This document shows positions 25,070 to 35,434 of a DNA stretch of 64,000 nucleotides, in pieces. Source of the stretch: Fibrobacter succinogenes (lineage in GTDB: Bacteria; Fibrobacterota; Fibrobacteria; Fibrobacterales; Fibrobacteraceae); contig CACWJY010000003.1 of assembly GCA_902761355.1 (NCBI GenBank), positions 1-64,000 of the forward strand, written 5' to 3'. The stretch's first letter is position 1, and each line of letters starts with the position of its first letter. The position numbers and the translations under genes are program-made. The notes beneath the pieces are model-generated. The model was given only the letters and a program-made list of their open reading frames with translations, made no database searches and was not told where the DNA came from.

Positions 25070-26599
25070 CTAACGGACATCCACCTTCACCAAAGAACCC
25101 TGCCCCTTGGCGAAATAGATGCCGAGCGGAAGATTTTCCAGCGAAAGGCTCCGCGTTCCTCGACGCACCAGCGCACCGTTCATATCGAACAGGGCCATTT
25201 CACCATCAGATTCCAGACGGTTACCCACGCGGACAATACTCCCAAGGTTTGCACGCACCGACTTCGCGGCCGCAATTTTCGATGTTCCACCAAAGTCTTC
25301 GATATGCGTAATTCCGTTGTTCACATAGTCGGCAAGCCCATAAGCGTGACGCATGATGTTCAGAATGTCCATATCGAACACGGAGCCGTCCGGTTCTGTT
25401 TGGCGGCGGATAATCGTCATATTGTTTTCACCCTCGTGACCGGTATCCCAGGCGATAGGCACCACCTTGTTTTCCTTGGCGAGTTTCATCACGGCATCGT
25501 AATAGGCAAGGCGACCCTTGCGATGCTTGGCATACTTGTCACCCGTCAGAACACCTACGCGGTCATTTGCGCCGAACTCACCGATAATCACAGGCACACC
25601 CTTGTCGACAAAGTTCTTTTTCATCTTGCCGAACTGGTCCTGAATCTGGGCACTCGTACACGGGTCACCCATGCCCCCACCCCAGGCGTTGTAGCCGCAG
25701 TTATGCACAATGTCTTCACCCGTTGCAAGGTCTTCTGTACCCCAGTAGTACTGCGGATAGACTTGGGCACCCCAGTCCACCACATCGTTCAGGAGCGTGT
25801 AGGTGTACGGATCGTAGAAATGCACTTCCACCATCAGGCGATTTTCAATCACATCCTTCGGGAGCTTGTCAACCGGCATCACTTCGGAGCTACGGTCGAT
25901 ACTTGTAGAAGGGCCCTGGATAATGAGCGTACGGCTCCCGTTGTTTCCGCCCGTCGCACGTACGGCATCCACAAAGGTCTGGTGATACGTCATCAAGATT
26001 TCGGTTTCGTGCTTGTAGTTCGCATCCGTTGTGGCAGGCTCGTTCGCGCTCGCGAAAAGCAGGTTCTCGTTGTAGTTCTTGAAGTGGCTTGCAATCTGCG
26101 TCCAGAAATCCTTCTGGCGTGCATTCACGGCATCCTTATCGGTATCGTTCAGCTTGCCTTCGAGCCAGCCGTTGTCCCAATGGATATTGAGAATCGTCAC
26201 GAGCCCCGCGCGCATGCACATATCCACCACCGTCTGCACCGAATCCATCCAGCTTGCAGCAATCTCGTTCGGGCCACCGCCCGGAACAATGTCAGCCTTA
26301 CTTGAATCGCGCGACATGGCGTTCGAGTGGCTATACCACGCACACGGAATACGCACCGTGCTGAAACCCGCCGCCTTGATAGAATCGATGTAAGCCTCGG
26401 TCGGGAACTTGTTGCCCCACCATGTGGGATTGACAGGCACTTCCATCGTATTACCGATGTTGATGCCAAACCCCATCTTCGCAAACATCTCATTTGCAAT
26501 CGGAAGTGTTTCGGCCTGTACCGGCAAAGCCCCCGCCGATAACGAAACCATAGAGAAGGAAGCGGCCACTGCCGCAGTCCGTAGAATGCTTTTAAGCAT
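25070..26599 (-). CDS. Secreted GH5 endoglucanase-like glycoside hydrolase
   Basis: 509 aa from the ATG at 26599, which follows AAAGGG. A signal peptide ends near VQAET. The GH5 TIM barrel shows [13 protein letters not shown], the acid/base Glu187 in [21 protein letters not shown] with the conserved His, and the nucleophile Glu341 in [12 protein letters not shown] typical cellulase arrangement; mannanase or xyloglucanase activity cannot be excluded. The last 50 residues ([20 protein letters not shown] to the C-terminus) look like a type IX-style sorting domain, so the enzyme is probably exported to the surface. Confidence 0.9.
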   Translation of the reverse strand: MLKSILRTAAVAASFSMVSLSAGALPVQAETLPIANEMFAKMGFGINIGNTMEVPVNPTWWGNKFPTEAYIDSIKAAGFSTVRIPCAWYSHSNAMSRDSSKADIVPGGGPNEIAASWMDSVQTVVDMCMRAGLVTILNIHWDNGWLEGKLNDTDKDAVNARQKDFWTQIASHFKNYNENLLFASANEPATTDANYKHETEILMTYHQTFVDAVRATGGNNGSRTLIIQGPSTSIDRSSEVMPVDKLPKDVIENRLMVEVHFYDPYTYTLLNDVVDWGAQVYPQYYWGTEDLATGEDIVHNCGYNAWGGGMGDPCTSAQIQDQFGKMKKNFVDKGVPVIIGEFGANDRVGVLTGDKYAKHRKGRLAYYDAVMKLAKENKVVPIAWDTGHEGENNMTIIRRQTEPDGSVFDMDILNIMRHAYGLADYVNNGITHIEDFGGTSKIAAAKSVRANLGSIVRVGNRLESDGEMALFDMNGALVRRGTRSLSLENLPLGIYFAKGQGSLVKVDVR

Positions 26600-26776
26600 A
26601 AACAACCCTTTAGGGATGCGCTTGCAACCCTTATTTAAACAACCCAAATTAAATATACATCCTGTCATGGGAAAAACAAAATCCACGTCGAAAATAGCGT
26701 GGACGATTTATCAAACACAGGACGTCACACCAAGATGGTTCGGCAGGCTCACCAACCTTGGTGCATCGAAGGGCCG

Positions 26777-27268
26777 CTACTTACCGCTTAAAATCGCGAC
26801 GAGGTCCGCATTGTTCAAGTTCGTCTTTTCATTCAAGGCGGCCGCAATCGCGGTAAGTTGCTTTTGGCAGGCCATCATCAGGTTGTACACCTGCTCGACG
26901 ACATTCGCTTCGGAAAGTTGGTAGTAGTAGCAGGACGCCTGGAAACTCTGGTAATCCGGATCGCTCCGGTAAAGTTCCATCGGAAGTTCCTTCATGACGG
27001 TGTCAAGATCGCAGGCGAAATTCTTGCGCATCAAGAACTCCGATAGGTGTCCCGCAATCGCGATGTGAGCGGAACCTTCGAGCGAATTCCCCGGCATGCG
27101 CGTAACACTCGGCTTTTCTTTGGAATTATTGATTTTGACGTAATCGACGGGGCGTTTGAACAGGATCGCAATCAGCGCGTGGCCAGCCTCGTGGCGGCAA
27201 AGTTTTTCATATTCCTGTTCACCGAAAAATTCAATTAAAGATTCACGAGTTAAAATTTGTTCTGACAT
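26777..27268 (-). CDS. Stand-alone M41 (FtsH peptidase)-like protein
   Basis: 163 aa. The N-terminus contains CRHEAGHALIAILFKRPVDY, the HExxH zinc motif in the sequence context of the FtsH peptidase domain, followed by AGHLSEFL and CDLDTVMKEL, which lines up with the Asp that completes the FtsH zinc site. There is no AAA+ ATPase domain, no membrane segment and no signal peptide. It may be a soluble peptidase or a regulator with an inactive fold. It is a single gene between the GH5 and pectate lyase genes. Confidence 0.7.
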   Translation of the reverse strand: MSEQILTRESLIEFFGEQEYEKLCRHEAGHALIAILFKRPVDYVKINNSKEKPSVTRMPGNSLEGSAHIAIAGHLSEFLMRKNFACDLDTVMKELPMELYRSDPDYQSFQASCYYYQLSEANVVEQVYNLMMACQKQLTAIAAALNEKTNLNNADLVAILSGK

Positions 27269-27355
27269 ATTTCAATCTCTGCGTAAATAATACAAAATTT
27301 GAATGACGGTGGCATGAGAAAAGAGTATATTAAAAATACCATACTTGAGGTGTAT

Positions 27356-28910
27356 ATGGGAGCAAAGTTCTTATTGACATTAGGGTTAGCCCTTTCGGTG
27401 GCTCAGGCGTTCGGCGCCGTGTATTACGTGGCGACCGACGGCAGCGACAGTGCTGCGGGCACAAAGGACAAGCCATTCGCTTCGCTCAACAAGGCAAATA
27501 CCGTAGTGCATGCGGGCGACACCGTATGGATTCGCGGTGGCATCTACGACCTGAAAGACACCATCTTTTACGCTCGGTACAAGATGACGGCGGGAATACT
27601 CTTGACCGCAAGTGGTGAGAGCGACGACAACCGCATCCATTACCTGGCCTACCCGGGCGAGCGCCCGATTTTTGACGCGACGAACCTCCCCGTGGCTGCA
27701 GGCGGGGAGCACAGCGACGGTACCCCCGAAGGGGCGATGTACACCTCGCCTATCGTGATTGCGGCAAAGTTCCTTCACCTGAAGGGATTCGATGTCCGCA
27801 ACACGCCCATGATACACAATTCCAATTCCGGAATTTTCCTTTACGCAAGCAAGCATATTTTCTTGGAGCAAATTGACAGCCACCATAACGCAGGGCCGGG
27901 CTTCTTCGCGAACGACGGTGCAGCAGACGGCGGTGGACACATTTTCTTGAACTGCGACGCCCATGACAACTACGATCCTTTAGGATGGCAGGGCGACGGC
28001 GAAAACGCTGACGGCTTCGGCGCCCATTATCAGAAACCCGGCGAAGGCGATACGACCAAGTTTATCGGCTGTCGCGCCTGGTGGAACAGCGACGACGGAT
28101 TCGACTTCATCAACCAGGAATTCCCCGTGGTACTGGAAAACTGCTACGCCATGGGAAACGGCTACAGCGATTACGGGCTTGGCAATCCGAAAAACGGAAA
28201 CGGACACGGCATCAAGATGGGCGAAAGCACGCTCGGTGGCGGGCGACACACCATCAAGTTCTGCGTCGCCTGGAAAAACAAGTCCACGGGCTTCTATGCG
28301 AACTACACCGGTGCCGGCAGCAAATGGATCAACAATACATCCTATATGAACAAGGACCGCGAATTTGCCATGGCATCGACGCTCTTCGATTCCGAAGGGA
28401 ACCGCATTGCCGAGGTGGCGCCCCTCACCGGCGACAACGCGCACCGGGGAATGCTGGGAAAAAATCGAGAGCCAGGGCATCGACCATTACGTGGAATGCC
28501 CCGCCGGCGAGAACAATACCTGGAACTTGAAACTCGATTTGACAGAAGACGACTTTGCAAGTCTCGATGACCCAAGCATGACCGTAACGGGCGAAGACCT
28601 CTCGACGATTCCGGGAATGCTTGGCCCGCGCAATGCGGACGGCAGTTTGCCAAACGTAGATTTCTTGAAGCTCAAGAAAGGAAGCCGAGCCATCGACAAG
28701 GGAGAAGATTTAGGATTCCCGTTTGCAGGCGAAGCTCCTGATCTCGGCGCATTCGAATACGGACTTTCGAGTAGTTCCGCAGCGTCTCGCATCATGCCAC
28801 AAAAGAGAATTGGCACCGAGACGCCGGTCCGTTCCAATAACATGAAGGGATATCGCGACCTCAAAGGCCGCCACTATGAGAAACAGATTCGCTATCGCGT
28901 GATTTTCTAG
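27356..28910 (+). pseudogene. PL9-like pectate lyase, frameshifted
   Basis: Signal peptide from 27356, preceded by GAGG. A right-handed beta-helix of the PL9 type follows: NADGFGAHYQKPG, CRAWWNSDDGFDFI, NGNGHGIKMGES (the likely catalytic Lys) and CVAWKNKSTGFYANY. The frame leaves the family sequence at an A6 run (28459-28464) and stops at 28570. Skipping one A continues as KIESQGIDHYVECPAGENN through LGAFEYGLSSSS to 28910, with a basic tail. It is either a broken gene, a sequencing error in the homopolymer, or slippage-expressed. Upstream bases from 27299 are in frame but unlikely to be translated. Confidence 0.8.
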
Positions 28911-28998
28911 CATTTTTTTATTTGAATTGCTCTCAAAAGTTGCAGACCTCTTGGGCCCGGCTATTATTACTATATTTTTGTGCAGCAAAACAAATGTT

Positions 28999-29010
28999 CA
29001 CTATATAGTG
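28999..29010. promoter_or_regulatory. Palindrome over the predicted -10 of the helicase gene
   Basis: CACTATATAGTG is a perfect 12-bp palindrome 24 bp upstream of the helicase ATG. It includes TATAGT, which with an upstream TTGTGC could form the promoter, so a repressor site is plausible. Confidence 0.35.
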
Positions 29011-29033
29011 TTCGCAAAGTTTGTGAGGTGCAC

Positions 29034-31328
29034 ATGGCCCTAGAAAATATGGATCAGGAACAGCGGGAAGCGGTGGAAACTACCGAGGGTTTTGTGCGCG
29101 TGGTGGCTGGGGCAGGCTCCGGTAAAACCCGGACACTGACCCAGCGTTACCTGTACCTGGTGAAGGAGATGGGCATTTCGCCGTCGAACATCCTTTGCGT
29201 CACGTTCACCAACAAGGCCGCGAACGAAATGAAGAAGCGCATCCGTACGGTGTTGGGCGGCGACGATAGCGGCTATATTTCTACCTTCCACGGCTTTTGC
29301 GTGCGGTTCCTGCGTGAAGAAATCCATGTGCTAAATTATCCGAAAGAATTCATGATTCTGGACGAAGACGATCAGAAGTCCCTTTTGCACAAGGCCTACG
29401 CCGATTTGGGTTACTCGCTCAAGGATTTGAAAATCAGCAGCGTCATCGACTATATCGGGGGCCGCAAGGCGGCCGACATCAATTACATTTCGCTTTTTGC
29501 GGAACTGCCATCAGAAGGCATGACCACTAAAGATCATTTGCTCGCGCTTTCGGAAGCGGCCGATGACAAGTGGATGCGGGTTTATTACCGCTACCTTTAC
29601 GAACAGAAAAAGAATTATGCACTGGACTTTGACGACCTGATTCTTTCGACGCTGTACATTCTCGAAAACTTCCCGGAACAGCTTGACAAGTGGCGCAAGC
29701 GCATGATGTACATCATGGTCGATGAATACCAGGACATCGATGGACAACAGTACCAGCTGGCGGATTTGCTGGCAAGCTACCACAAGAATCTTTTTGTGGT
29801 GGGCGACCCGGACCAGACCATTTACGGTTGGCGCGGAGCCGATGTCAACCGCATTCTGGAATTTGATAAGACCCACGAAAACACCAAGACGATTTTGCTG
29901 CAAAACAATTATCGTTCCACCCCCAGCATTTTGAAGGTGCCGGATGCGGTTATCAAGAACAACAAGTTCCGAATCGAGAAAGTCTTGAGGCCAAAGCGTG
30001 TCGGCGGCAAGACGCCCGTCTTTTACCATGCCAAGAACACCCGCGAAGAGGCCAAATGGATTGTCGAACAAATTCAGAACGCCGTGCAAAGCGCAGCCCA
30101 TTACAAGGATATCGCGGTACTTTACCGCATGCACTCGCAATCGCGTTCTGTAGAAGAAGCCTTGATGGCCGAAAACATCCCTTACAAGGTTTACAGCGGA
30201 GTCGGCTTTTACCAGCGCAAAGAAATCAAGGATGTCATTTGCTATTTGCGAATGCTTGTGTACGCCGACGATTTGTCGTTCATGCGTACGGTGAATACAC
30301 CCAAGCGCCAGTTCGGTCCGAAGAAGATTGCGACGCTGCAGGCCTTTGCCGATGCTCGCGGCGTCGGGCTCTACGAGGCTCTGCTTGAAATTGTTTCGGA
30401 AGCGGGGCTTTTGAACAATGTGGCGGCCGATGTTTCGTCGCAGGCGGAACTTTCATCTGTCGGCGACAAAAATCAAAAGATTGATTTTGACTGCAAGGGA
30501 TTTTTAGCCCGAAGCAATGTGGTGGAATACGTGAAGCTGATTGAAAAGTATCGTTCCCGCTACAAGGACATGAGCGTCTCCGAAGTTCTCGCGAAAATTC
30601 TGCGCGAAACCAAGTACGAAGAAATGCTGCGTCTAGATGGCGATGAAGACCGCCTCGACAATCTGGCGGAACTCAAGCAGGGCATTCTGGAATTCGAGAA
30701 TTACTACGAAGAAGACGCTTCGCTAGATGAATACTTGCAGAACATCGTGCTGTTCACGAACACCGACGAAGACACGGAAGAAAAAGACCGCGTACAGCTC
30801 ATGACGATTCACAATGCGAAAGGCTTGGAATTCCCATATGTATTCGTTTGCGGCTTGAACGAAGGCTTTTTCCCAGTCAAGCGTGTGCAGAACAAAATCC
30901 AGCTCGAAGAAGAACGCCGTTTGGCCTATGTGGCGTTTACCCGCGCCGAGAATGTACTTTGTTTGAGCGATGCCGAAGACGGTGTTGCAGGCGAAAGCGG
31001 AACCCGCTATCCGTCCAGATTCCTGCTCGAAATGGATATGGGCGGCCTAAACATCGCCCGCGGCATATCAGAAGATTTTCTCGAGGCCGCGAAAGCCTAC
31101 ATCGCAAACATCGATCGCGACCGCGAATTTTTGAGCGACGAAAGCCTTGGGCTCGTAAAAAAAGCGCCTTCGGCTGAGTTTGCCGAGGGCGACCGCGTAA
31201 TGCATAAAATCTTTGGCGTTGGAACCGTGAAGACCGTAGACGAAAAGAATTTCTGCTACGAAATCGCCTTCGAAAAGTTCGCGACCCCGCGTTCTATTCA
31301 ATTTGATTTCCCCTTGACGCGAGCTTAG
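29034..31328 (+). CDS. UvrD/PcrA/Rep-family DNA helicase
   Basis: 764-aa superfamily 1A helicase, start at 29034 after GAGGTG. All motifs are seen: Q-motif LENMDQEQREAV, Walker A VVAGAGSGKTRTL, motif Ia VTFTNKAANEM, Walker B MVDEYQDIDGQQY, motif III GDPDQTIYGWRGA, motif IV LLQNNYRS, motif V LMTIHNAKGLEFPYVFV and motif VI EEERRLAYVAFTRA. The C-terminus carries the PcrA/UvrD-type KHxxFGxG segment VMHKIFGVGTV. Likely role in repair and replication restart. Confidence 0.93.
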   Translation: MALENMDQEQREAVETTEGFVRVVAGAGSGKTRTLTQRYLYLVKEMGISPSNILCVTFTNKAANEMKKRIRTVLGGDDSGYISTFHGFCVRFLREEIHVLNYPKEFMILDEDDQKSLLHKAYADLGYSLKDLKISSVIDYIGGRKAADINYISLFAELPSEGMTTKDHLLALSEAADDKWMRVYYRYLYEQKKNYALDFDDLILSTLYILENFPEQLDKWRKRMMYIMVDEYQDIDGQQYQLADLLASYHKNLFVVGDPDQTIYGWRGADVNRILEFDKTHENTKTILLQNNYRSTPSILKVPDAVIKNNKFRIEKVLRPKRVGGKTPVFYHAKNTREEAKWIVEQIQNAVQSAAHYKDIAVLYRMHSQSRSVEEALMAENIPYKVYSGVGFYQRKEIKDVICYLRMLVYADDLSFMRTVNTPKRQFGPKKIATLQAFADARGVGLYEALLEIVSEAGLLNNVAADVSSQAELSSVGDKNQKIDFDCKGFLARSNVVEYVKLIEKYRSRYKDMSVSEVLAKILRETKYEEMLRLDGDEDRLDNLAELKQGILEFENYYEEDASLDEYLQNIVLFTNTDEDTEEKDRVQLMTIHNAKGLEFPYVFVCGLNEGFFPVKRVQNKIQLEEERRLAYVAFTRAENVLCLSDAEDGVAGESGTRYPSRFLLEMDMGGLNIARGISEDFLEAAKAYIANIDRDREFLSDESLGLVKKAPSAEFAEGDRVMHKIFGVGTVKTVDEKNFCYEIAFEKFATPRSIQFDFPLTRA

Positions 31329-31387
31329 AAGGAGCTATCAGTCCACTTGTCTTTCCCGACTTTTTCGGGCGTGAACAGCATACCCTA

Positions 31388-31411
31388 AAACACGACATTA
31401 TTTGTCGCAGT
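31388..31411 (+). promoter_or_regulatory. WYL-regulon operator, copy 1
   Basis: A 24-bp site containing CGACA-N5-TGTCG is identical, in inverted genome orientation, to 43101-43124. Its TGTCGCAGT end points toward the gene at 31470, as in the other two copies toward their genes. Confidence 0.75.
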
Positions 31412-31420
31412 CGCAGGCTA

Positions 31421-31450
31421 TTTTTAGTGAATAACGGATTTCACTAAAAA
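31421..31450. promoter_or_regulatory. 11-bp-arm palindrome between operator and start codon
   Basis: 31421-31431 (TTTTTAGTGAA) is perfectly complementary to 31440-31450 with an 8-bp loop. It lies 9 bp after operator copy 1 and just before the ribosome site AGGGAG. It may overlap a TATTTT -10. Confidence 0.8.
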
Positions 31451-31469
31451 ACTCCAAAAGGGAGCTCCA

Positions 31470-32141
31470 ATGACAAGGATTCTTTCACGCGCACCGCGGT
31501 GGGATATTCTCCAAAATTTCTACCGCGACTTCGATAACGGTCGCAAGCGCGGCTGTGTCGAGAAATGGAAAAAGGAAAAGCCGCAAAATAGGCCCGAACA
31601 GGAACTTTTCGAAACCAGAATCCACACCGAATTTTTGAATGACCGCTACAAAAAGCTGAACAAGGAATTCCGCTGGACCTACGCGAATATGAAAAAGCTC
31701 ATTGCGCTCGATCAGCGTTTCAGGGAACTGCACCGGAGCATCGCCCGCACCTTCGAGGCGACCAAAAGGGACATTGCCGCACTCACCGCGCAAAATCACA
31801 AGTGGTACAGGGAATACGAACTCGAATCGGAAATCTGCCCTGCGAACGACTGGGACATTCTCGGCGAGCACGAATACATCAGCGATCTGCTTTTCTGGTA
31901 CGCGAACTGGGGCTCCATCAACATCTGCTCAAGCACGAACGAACACAACCCCGAACGCCACAAGGTCTACCTCGTTCCCGCCTGGAAACAAATGCTGCTC
32001 GTCGACAAGTTCGTCAAAGACGGCGTCTCCTGGGAACTCGACTCGCTCCTCTACGACAGCGAATCAAGCCTCTACACCTTCCACGATATGGTTCGCATGA
32101 AACCGGAACAATTTGAAGTGAGCTACACATTGAGATTTTAA
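31470..32141 (+). CDS. Unknown protein, first gene of a WYL-operator-controlled pair
   Basis: 223 aa with no recognised domain. The N-terminal half is strongly charged and helical (residues about 20-110: RKRGCVEKWKKEKPQNRPE, EFLNDRYKKLNKEF, a likely coiled coil around LDQRFRELHRSIARTFEATK). The C-terminal half is aromatic-rich (EHEYISDLLFWYANWGS). No signal or membrane segment. It is preceded by operator copy 1 and a palindrome and followed after 16 bp by 32158-32817, so the two form an operon. Confidence 0.65.
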   Translation: MTRILSRAPRWDILQNFYRDFDNGRKRGCVEKWKKEKPQNRPEQELFETRIHTEFLNDRYKKLNKEFRWTYANMKKLIALDQRFRELHRSIARTFEATKRDIAALTAQNHKWYREYELESEICPANDWDILGEHEYISDLLFWYANWGSINICSSTNEHNPERHKVYLVPAWKQMLLVDKFVKDGVSWELDSLLYDSESSLYTFHDMVRMKPEQFEVSYTLRF

Positions 32142-32157
32142 ACAAAAGCGAGGATCT

Positions 32158-32817
32158 ATGAGAAGACGATACATCTATCAGCTGGCAGCAACGATACTGC
32201 CGAATGGGCTGGGCTACGACACCGTCGATCACGACCTGGGAATTTTCACGACGCTGCGCACCGCCAAAAAAGTGCTACGGGATTACGTCAAGGGCGGAGA
32301 TTTCTATTGCCCGACCTATAGTTTTTCCATCATGTACCTGCCCGTCGACAACGATCTGGATTATGAATCCGATAGGCAAATCAATGTCTATTCGCCCGAT
32401 GGCAAATTGCAACTTTCGGAATTCAACATGATGTCATGCAACGGGGCGTGGAGCAAGAGCCTGAATATAGACCTTCGCGCCGTCATCGACATCGGCCCCG
32501 GCAAAAAGCCTTATTTCACGCTGTACAACCATTGGAAACGAGGACTCGCGACCAAATGCGCACGCATCTCCTTTCTGGAACCCAAATACGAACTGGGCTC
32601 CTCGTACAACAAATCCGTTTGGTTTCTGGACGACAACGAGAAAAAGATGCTCATGATGTTCCTGAAAACAAAATGCAGGAGCATCTTTAGCGACAAGTGC
32701 ACGAACAACTGGATGAGCGTCATCGGAGCGTTCAACAACGAAGTCCAAGGCGATGATGACAAACGCATCTTGCCCTACGATTTACCCATTCCGAATTACA
32801 ACAAACTGGAACCGTAG
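32158..32817 (+). CDS. Unknown protein, second gene of the WYL-operator pair
   Basis: 219 aa with no recognised family. It is a soluble mixed alpha/beta protein with several Cys/Trp positions and no signal peptide. Repeated aromatic strands (GGDFYCPTYSFSIMYLPVDN, KKPYFTLYNHWKRGL) and a short helical part (LMMFLKTKCRSIF) are visible. Start supported by GAGG a few bases upstream. Function unknown; the context suggests an accessory or defence role. Confidence 0.6.
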   Translation: MRRRYIYQLAATILPNGLGYDTVDHDLGIFTTLRTAKKVLRDYVKGGDFYCPTYSFSIMYLPVDNDLDYESDRQINVYSPDGKLQLSEFNMMSCNGAWSKSLNIDLRAVIDIGPGKKPYFTLYNHWKRGLATKCARISFLEPKYELGSSYNKSVWFLDDNEKKMLMMFLKTKCRSIFSDKCTNNWMSVIGAFNNEVQGDDDKRILPYDLPIPNYNKLEP

Positions 32818-32855
32818 TGATAAAATTCCTTTTGGCGTTCCCCGGCCAAATCGAT

Positions 32856-32905
32856 GTGTCATCCTGAGCGAAGTGCAACGAAGTCGAAGGATCTGGCCGG
32901 GTCGG
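32856..32905. repeat. Intergenic REP-like repeat
   Basis: TGTCATCCTGAGCGAAG with CGAAGTCGAAGGATCT is the repeat type seen again at 55529-55570. The gap 32818-33106 also holds short inverted repeats (GCCGCTAACGGC) but no gene, and marks a change to A+T-rich sequence. Confidence 0.7.
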
Positions 32906-33106
32906 GCCATATTCGCACGCCGCTAACGGCGCGCTCACCGAGCCTTGCTTACACAAGTCTCGTCCCTTCGGGTAACTGTCCCTAACGCAAAATGTGCATC
33001 TATTTCTTGAAAAAAAAGAGGTGATTAAGTTTTTTTAAGCCAAAACGGAGTTTTTCTAAAAAAGGATATATATTTATATTGTTCTTGAAAAACAAAGGGA
33101 GAGCAC

Positions 33107-35434
33107 ATGAATGTCAATTTAGAAGAAGAAATAATAGCCTTCCTAAACGGTTATTTAGAAGAGGCGAAAGAGAAATTTTCTTTTCTTAAAGGAAAGGGTA
33201 TTGCTGGCAGAAATGCAGGATATTATTTCAATACAACAAACGGATTGATAACAGGTACATTTGTTGGTGCGGATTTTGATGTTAGTGGCGAATTTTATGC
33301 CTTTCTACGTTTTTGGGAAGGAGAGGGAAAAGAAAAAACTTCGCAGAACCAAAATGAAAACATAAAAACAAAACGTAATATATTAGAAGAACATCCTAAT
33401 GACTTTCAAGCGCTTTTGGGGAAAAACGTTACATATTACCACAAATACAAGGTAAATGGCTTCAACAGTATTGATAACGATAGACGTAGCGGTTTTTGTG
33501 TGCTTTTTCCTCTTCATCGGAAATTGGGCAAAGAAATAAAAAATGATTTAGACACGGCACTTTCAGCCATCGAATTAATGAGTGACTATATGGAAAAACC
33601 TTTGACAGATAATTCTGATACCAACGGCCGAGCCCTTTTAAGAAAAATTCAGGCAGCAATGAATGCTCTAGGTGAGGGGATTCTTGAGTGTATCAAATTA
33701 GGGAATGGGTTCTTACAATATAAACCAGTGAATGCTAATTCGGCGGATTGGCGAGATAAAGCTTGTCATTATGAATTCCTAGAAGACGACGAAGGAAATC
33801 TGCAAATTTGCTTTCATTGCGAAAACAAATTTTTACATCAAATTGAGTTTAAAAATTTAGTTCAAAAGGAGTCAAATCCATTTAAGCCATCTTTTTCTAA
33901 GAACAAAACAACTATTGATTACAAAAGAATCCCACTCTCAAGTAAAGAACTCGTCAATGAAGCTGTTAATGGAATGCTTGAGTTTGAAAAGCAGCATGGA
34001 TCAAAAATTCTAGAATTAATTCAAAAGAGTAAAGGTGATCTTCCTTCGGAAAAAAGTATTAGTGGAGAAATTAAAATGAGTACATCAAAAGGGATAAATG
34101 AAGAAATCGCTTTGAATACCATTCTTTATGGTCCTCCGGGAACAGGTAAAACGTTCAACACAATGGCTTACGCCGTTGCTATTTGCGAAGGTAAAAATGT
34201 TGATGATGTAAAAAAAGAAATGCAGGAGAATTACGTTCCCGTAAAACAACGATATGATGCTCTTAAGGATGAAGGACGTATCGAGTTTGTAACTTTCCAT
34301 CAATCGTATGGTTATGAGGATTTTATAGAAGGGATTAAACCAATTCTTGGAGATGATGACAATCCAGGATTGAATTATGAATTACATCCAGGTATATTCA
34401 AAAACTTTTGTGAATCGGCAGAAAAATCGTTCACTAATAGTTTGCCTGATTCAGATAAAGATGATGCGTTTGATAAAAGCTGGAATCTATTGTTGAAGAA
34501 GTTAAGTGAATCAGAAGATGAAAAAATATCCATAGAACTAAAAAATAAGAAATCATTTTCTATCGGTTTTAATGAAACAAGAACAGGACTTTATGCAGGA
34601 GGTCGTCGTTACTTCAACAAAAAACAGCTACGAAATATTTATAATGGACAACATGGTGTTCCGAGCGGTGCGAGAGATTCGTACCGAAGACGTATTGTTG
34701 AATATATGATAAAATATTGCGGCTTGGTTAAAAACACTAAGAAAAAAGAGGTGAACAATAACGCAAATCAGAACTATGTATTTATCATAGATGAAATCAA
34801 TCGTGGAAACATCAGCAAAATTTTTGGTGAGCTAATAACGCTTATCGAGCCTTCTAAACGTTTGGGAGAAAAGGAAAGCATGAAAGTCACGCTCCCTTGT
34901 TCTGGAGATGAATTTGGCGTTCCAAATAATGTTTATATTCTTGGAACAATGAATACTGCAGATCGTTCCATTGCAATGATGGACACAGCACTTCGTCGCA
35001 GGTTTAATTTTGTTGAAATGATGCCAGATACTAGCGAGTCGTCGCCATTAAATGGCAAGATAATAGAAGGTATTGACATTTGTAAAATGTTGATAACGAT
35101 CAATAATCGCATAGAATATCTATATGACCGTGAACATACTATTGGGCATGCGTTCTTTATAGGGATAAATGATTTTGCTGGTTTGTCATCTGTGTTTAGA
35201 AATAAGGTGATTCCGTTGCTTCAGGAATACTTCTATGATGACTATGAAAAGATTCGCCTGGTGCTGGGTGATGACGGCAAGAGCGAAGAACATCAGTTTG
35301 TGACGAAAAAAAAGCCTGAGCCAAATCTTTTTAGAGGACATGTTTTTGAAGACGGAAGTGATGACGAAAAATACATCTATGAGGTAAACGAAAAGGCTTT
35401 TAATTTGCAAGAAAGCTATAAGGGAATCATTTAA
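33107..35434 (+). CDS. mcrB: McrB-like GTPase of a type IV (McrBC) restriction system
   Basis: 775 aa. The N-terminal 320 residues are a specificity region with no clear match to E. coli McrB, ending with a helical linker. The AAA+ motor follows: Walker A GPPGTGKTF near residue 345, EFVTFHQSYGYEDFIEG, the Walker B region VFIIDEINRGNISKIFGELI, sensor ILGTMNTADRSIAMMDTALRRRF. McrB hydrolyses GTP and translocates DNA to trigger McrC cleavage of modified DNA. The stop overlaps the mcrC start. Codon use is much more A+T-rich than in the neighbours, a sign of transfer. Confidence 0.92.
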   Translation: MNVNLEEEIIAFLNGYLEEAKEKFSFLKGKGIAGRNAGYYFNTTNGLITGTFVGADFDVSGEFYAFLRFWEGEGKEKTSQNQNENIKTKRNILEEHPNDFQALLGKNVTYYHKYKVNGFNSIDNDRRSGFCVLFPLHRKLGKEIKNDLDTALSAIELMSDYMEKPLTDNSDTNGRALLRKIQAAMNALGEGILECIKLGNGFLQYKPVNANSADWRDKACHYEFLEDDEGNLQICFHCENKFLHQIEFKNLVQKESNPFKPSFSKNKTTIDYKRIPLSSKELVNEAVNGMLEFEKQHGSKILELIQKSKGDLPSEKSISGEIKMSTSKGINEEIALNTILYGPPGTGKTFNTMAYAVAICEGKNVDDVKKEMQENYVPVKQRYDALKDEGRIEFVTFHQSYGYEDFIEGIKPILGDDDNPGLNYELHPGIFKNFCESAEKSFTNSLPDSDKDDAFDKSWNLLLKKLSESEDEKISIELKNKKSFSIGFNETRTGLYAGGRRYFNKKQLRNIYNGQHGVPSGARDSYRRRIVEYMIKYCGLVKNTKKKEVNNNANQNYVFIIDEINRGNISKIFGELITLIEPSKRLGEKESMKVTLPCSGDEFGVPNNVYILGTMNTADRSIAMMDTALRRRFNFVEMMPDTSESSPLNGKIIEGIDICKMLITINNRIEYLYDREHTIGHAFFIGINDFAGLSSVFRNKVIPLLQEYFYDDYEKIRLVLGDDGKSEEHQFVTKKKPEPNLFRGHVFEDGSDDEKYIYEVNEKAFNLQESYKGII

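Noticed and set aside
28990..29036. LexA box before the UvrD-type helicase
   Set aside because: GTGCA occurs near the ATG, but the other half of the Fibrobacter-type LexA site as I recall it is missing.
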